From the NCBI GenBank assembly GCA_024236395.1, contig JACKKO010000001.1, positions 124,001 through 188,000 of the forward strand: DNA of 64,000 nt, given 5' to 3'. The position numbers were made by a program, and so were the translations under genes. This DNA is from Hyphomicrobiales bacterium. Its GTDB lineage: Bacteria > Pseudomonadota > Alphaproteobacteria > Rickettsiales > JACKKO01. Every line of letters begins with the position of its first letter. Within the stretch, counting starts at the first letter, position 1. Positions 62,053 to 64,000 of the stretch are shown here, one piece after another. The notes beneath the pieces were generated by a model. That model was given only the letters and a program-made list of their open reading frames with translations. It did no database searches and was not told the DNA's origin.

Positions 62053-62780
62053 ACCCGCATCCATCGTGGGGAAGTGTAAGCGTGCCAGCAAACGGTACAT
62101 AGTTGTTTGAGGGGTGAGGGAAGGTGCTTTGATGTTTTGTTCTTCATTCTGCGTAAATCCTGCCGCAGGAGCGGCAGTTGCAGTATAATAGGCAACAGGC
62201 GACGATATGTGTCCTTTGAAAGGGCATGTACCTGTGTCACCGCTTCCGCATAATGCTGCTGCATCGCTTTGATATGCATATCGGTTAATGGGGGTTCCTG
62301 CTCCATGCCGGTTATCAGATGCGCCATGGGCTTTATCAACGGGCGATAGTCGACTGGCGAAAGAGTGAGTGATTCAACCATCAGGTTAATAAAATGATGA
62401 TGGGCTTGGGTGCGCTGCTCTTGGAGTTGTTCAGGAGGCAATTCATCGGCATAGAGGTGGGCATCGTTTAACCAAGCAGCTAAAGAAACCGGGTTTAAGG
62501 GAGTTTCTGGCAATGTTGCGGCTAGGGAAGCAAGCAAAGGGTGCTGTGCAACATCCGCTGCAAGGGCACCGGTTTTCGCTAGGCGAAGGAGATGTTCCTG
62601 CCACCAGTTGTGCCGGATCATGCGGAGTGTTGGGTCAGGTGTCATTGCGGGGATGCGTGCAAGTTCAATCTGTATGGCCTGCAGGCAGAATAAACGATCC
62701 CGTACCTCGGAGGGAGAAAACAGCAGACAATAATACATATTCCGTGCATGTTGACGAACCAGATTAGCGGAATAATGCAT
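62049..62780 (-). CDS. Squalene/phytoene synthase-like protein (NDUFAF6 type)
   Basis: 243 aa, all-helical, with FCLQAIQIELARIPAM and LRMIRHNWWQEHL in the positions of the isoprenoid synthase fold. The Asp-rich DxxxD motifs of true phytoene synthases are absent, as in NDUFAF6, a complex I assembly factor. A non-catalytic or assembly role is more likely than carotenoid synthesis. Confidence 0.75.
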   Translation of the reverse strand: MHYSANLVRQHARNMYYCLLFSPSEVRDRLFCLQAIQIELARIPAMTPDPTLRMIRHNWWQEHLLRLAKTGALAADVAQHPLLASLAATLPETPLNPVSLAAWLNDAHLYADELPPEQLQEQRTQAHHHFINLMVESLTLSPVDYRPLIKPMAHLITGMEQEPPLTDMHIKAMQQHYAEAVTQVHALSKDTYRRLLPIILQLPLLRQDLRRMKNKTSKHLPSPLKQLCTVCWHAYTSPRWMRV

Positions 62781-62796
62781 GAAGAAAGTTCTAGAA

Positions 62797-63243
62797 TCAG
62801 ACTGTTACATCTGCCACCAGATACCGCATCGCTACCAGAATATGCGTAACATTGCCATCGTCGGTGCCTAGCGGTGCAATGGCCTGGCGATATTTGATGA
62901 CACGTTTGCCATCGGCGCTTTTGCGTTCTGACTGGTCAACAGCGGCAGAGCAATTATCGGTGACATAGCGGTATTTCTGCGTGAGATTATCCAGCACCAA
63001 CAGGCTCATTTCGCTAGCCAGATCTCCTTCCACCATTCTCCGGATATTTTCACCAATACGAAGATAAGCGTGGGTACGACGTCCCGTCTCTGGGTGTTGA
63101 TATATCCTGGCGACAAAACAATCTTCCCATATATGTGGAATATCTTCCGGTTTTATCGCATCAAAAGGAGGTAGCGCACCTTCCTTGCGGAGGGTGTTCC
63201 AGTAGGCAATTGCCTGTTCAGAGATACGACGTTCCTGTGCCAT
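62797..63243 (-). CDS. PAS_5-type sensory domain protein
   Basis: 148 aa. Single domain resembling PAS_5: 'AIAYWNTLRKEGALPPFDAIKPEDIP' then a beta-rich half with HAYLRIGENI. Common in alphaproteobacteria, ligand unknown. ATG 63243 is used; a TTG at 63261 is in frame but lacks a site. The next gene diverges only 30 bp away. Confidence 0.72.
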   Translation of the reverse strand: MAQERRISEQAIAYWNTLRKEGALPPFDAIKPEDIPHIWEDCFVARIYQHPETGRRTHAYLRIGENIRRMVEGDLASEMSLLVLDNLTQKYRYVTDNCSAAVDQSERKSADGKRVIKYRQAIAPLGTDDGNVTHILVAMRYLVADVTV

Positions 63244-63273
63244 GCGGATATACAGCCTCAATTCGCCAGCATT

Positions 63274-64000
63274 ATGGTGAATGGCATGCGGTTGTACAAG
63301 GAAAAAGATTGCGGGTTAAGTGCTGCGTCATTTATGGTTTTACCAGAGGATGGTGTGGTGGATACAATACTAAAAACAACAGATATTGATGACGATAGAC
63401 AGGATGGAAATGAGGAAATTTCTGCCCGTGGTTTTATCAGTAAGCATTATGTTATCAATATGACGCGGGCATTACCGCAATACGACACCGCTATTGCTAA
63501 AGCGTATGCGGTGGATGTTAAAGGCTCTTCTGGTAGCGTTACACTGTATGCTCTGATTTTTGAGAAAAATGTGGCTCCCCGCCGGCGGGCCATTGAGAAG
63601 CTAAAGGGGCGTGATATTCCCTATCTGCAGAATATTATTGATGCCGGTTATTTTATGCAACCAGCGTCACAGACCTATCGTTACGCAATTATTCTTGAAC
63701 AAATTTCTTATCCTTCCATGACAGATGTTCTTCACAAAACAGGGCCATTGCCTGAAAATATTATTTCAGCAAAGTTCTTGGGCCAGATTGCAGAAGTGCT
63801 ACGAATATTGGATCAGGACGATCTGGTACATGGGACACTCAATACATCAACCATTTACTATGATGTTGGACAGGGGAGGATTGTAATACAGGAATGTGTT
63901 TCCACATACTGTGGACAAAATCAGCCCGGCGAATTTGAATGTCTGGATGCTGCAATGTGCATACCCACAGCAAAAGGAGAAAGACAAGCAAGTGTGGATT
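63274..64000 (+). CDS. Divergent kinase-like protein, 5' part (runs off the window)
   Basis: Open to the last base; at least 242 residues. The middle part has 'GPLPENIISAKFLGQIAEVLRIL' and DDLVHGTLNTSTIYYD, which look like the alpha-E helix and catalytic loop of a protein kinase with HRD changed to HGT, as in bacterial pseudokinase-like proteins. No clear glycine-rich loop is seen at the start. Starts 63274 or 63286 are possible; neither has a good ribosome-binding site. Confidence 0.6.
   Translation, partial: MVNGMRLYKEKDCGLSAASFMVLPEDGVVDTILKTTDIDDDRQDGNEEISARGFISKHYVINMTRALPQYDTAIAKAYAVDVKGSSGSVTLYALIFEKNVAPRRRAIEKLKGRDIPYLQNIIDAGYFMQPASQTYRYAIILEQISYPSMTDVLHKTGPLPENIISAKFLGQIAEVLRILDQDDLVHGTLNTSTIYYDVGQGRIVIQECVSTYCGQNQPGEFECLDAAMCIPTAKGERQASVD

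Noticed and set aside
62049..62780. A carotenoid or hopanoid biosynthesis gene
   Set aside because: The Asp-rich catalytic motifs are missing and no other isoprenoid gene is nearby.

Overview
The window is about 64 kb of an alphaproteobacterial chromosome, and it carries one clear integrated element. Alphaproteobacterial signs are the leuS-lptE-holA order, the mdh-sucC-sucD-sucA-sucB-lpd run, metX-metW, two DUF2336 proteins and a PAS_5-type protein. Several tandem VirB2-like pilins and the moderate base composition would fit a deep-branching or host/prey-associated lineage, but the genus is not identifiable from the sequence alone.

Layout. 1-8130: end of leuS, lptE, holA, then a reverse-strand block (Y-family polymerase, rpiB, three tandem pseudopilin-like genes), then purU and cheW. 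8252-19198: an ~10.9 kb integrative element in the 3' half of a tRNA-Leu(TAA) gene. It has a tyrosine integrase next to the tRNA, small excisionase/winged-helix proteins, a saccharopine-dehydrogenase-like/DUF4166/DCC/DUF2269 cassette (the last frameshifted), a zinc-ribbon protein, an AT-rich ThDP enzyme plus NUDIX pair, and a displaced tRNA 3' fragment (attR) at the far end. Octamer repeats with 11-bp spacing at both ends look like integrase arm sites. 19336-22990: a reverse-strand exopolysaccharide-type cluster (YaiO-like barrel, HEAT protein, GT2 transferase).

23248-32671: the most unusual region, a tight three-gene operon. It encodes a very long, divergent glutamate-synthase large-subunit homologue (1965 aa), an enlarged small-subunit homologue (698 aa) and a guanidino-modifying (DDAH/arginine dihydrolase-fold) enzyme. 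The first lacks the third cysteine of the 3Fe-4S site and the His-His-Asp element of ordinary GltB. The gene set suggests an arginine- or guanidine-linked nitrogen pathway, or synthesis of an unusual amino acid, rather than routine ammonia assimilation.

32686-49392: small secreted/unknown proteins, plsY-dprA-topA, metX-metW, then the TCA-cycle run, interrupted between sucD and sucA by an unrecognised 302-aa gene. 49409-55490: four VirB2/TrbC-like pilin genes (two from a 504-bp tandem duplication, one with a compensated double frameshift that destroys its signal peptide), a RidA-like gene, a TraX-like membrane acetyltransferase, two DUF2336 proteins and a small membrane protein. 55723-64000: a LapG-like protease, a sensor with a degenerate HD-GYP domain, nnr, rnd, an epimerase, a phytoene-synthase-like protein, a PAS_5 protein, and the start of a divergent kinase-like gene that runs off the window.
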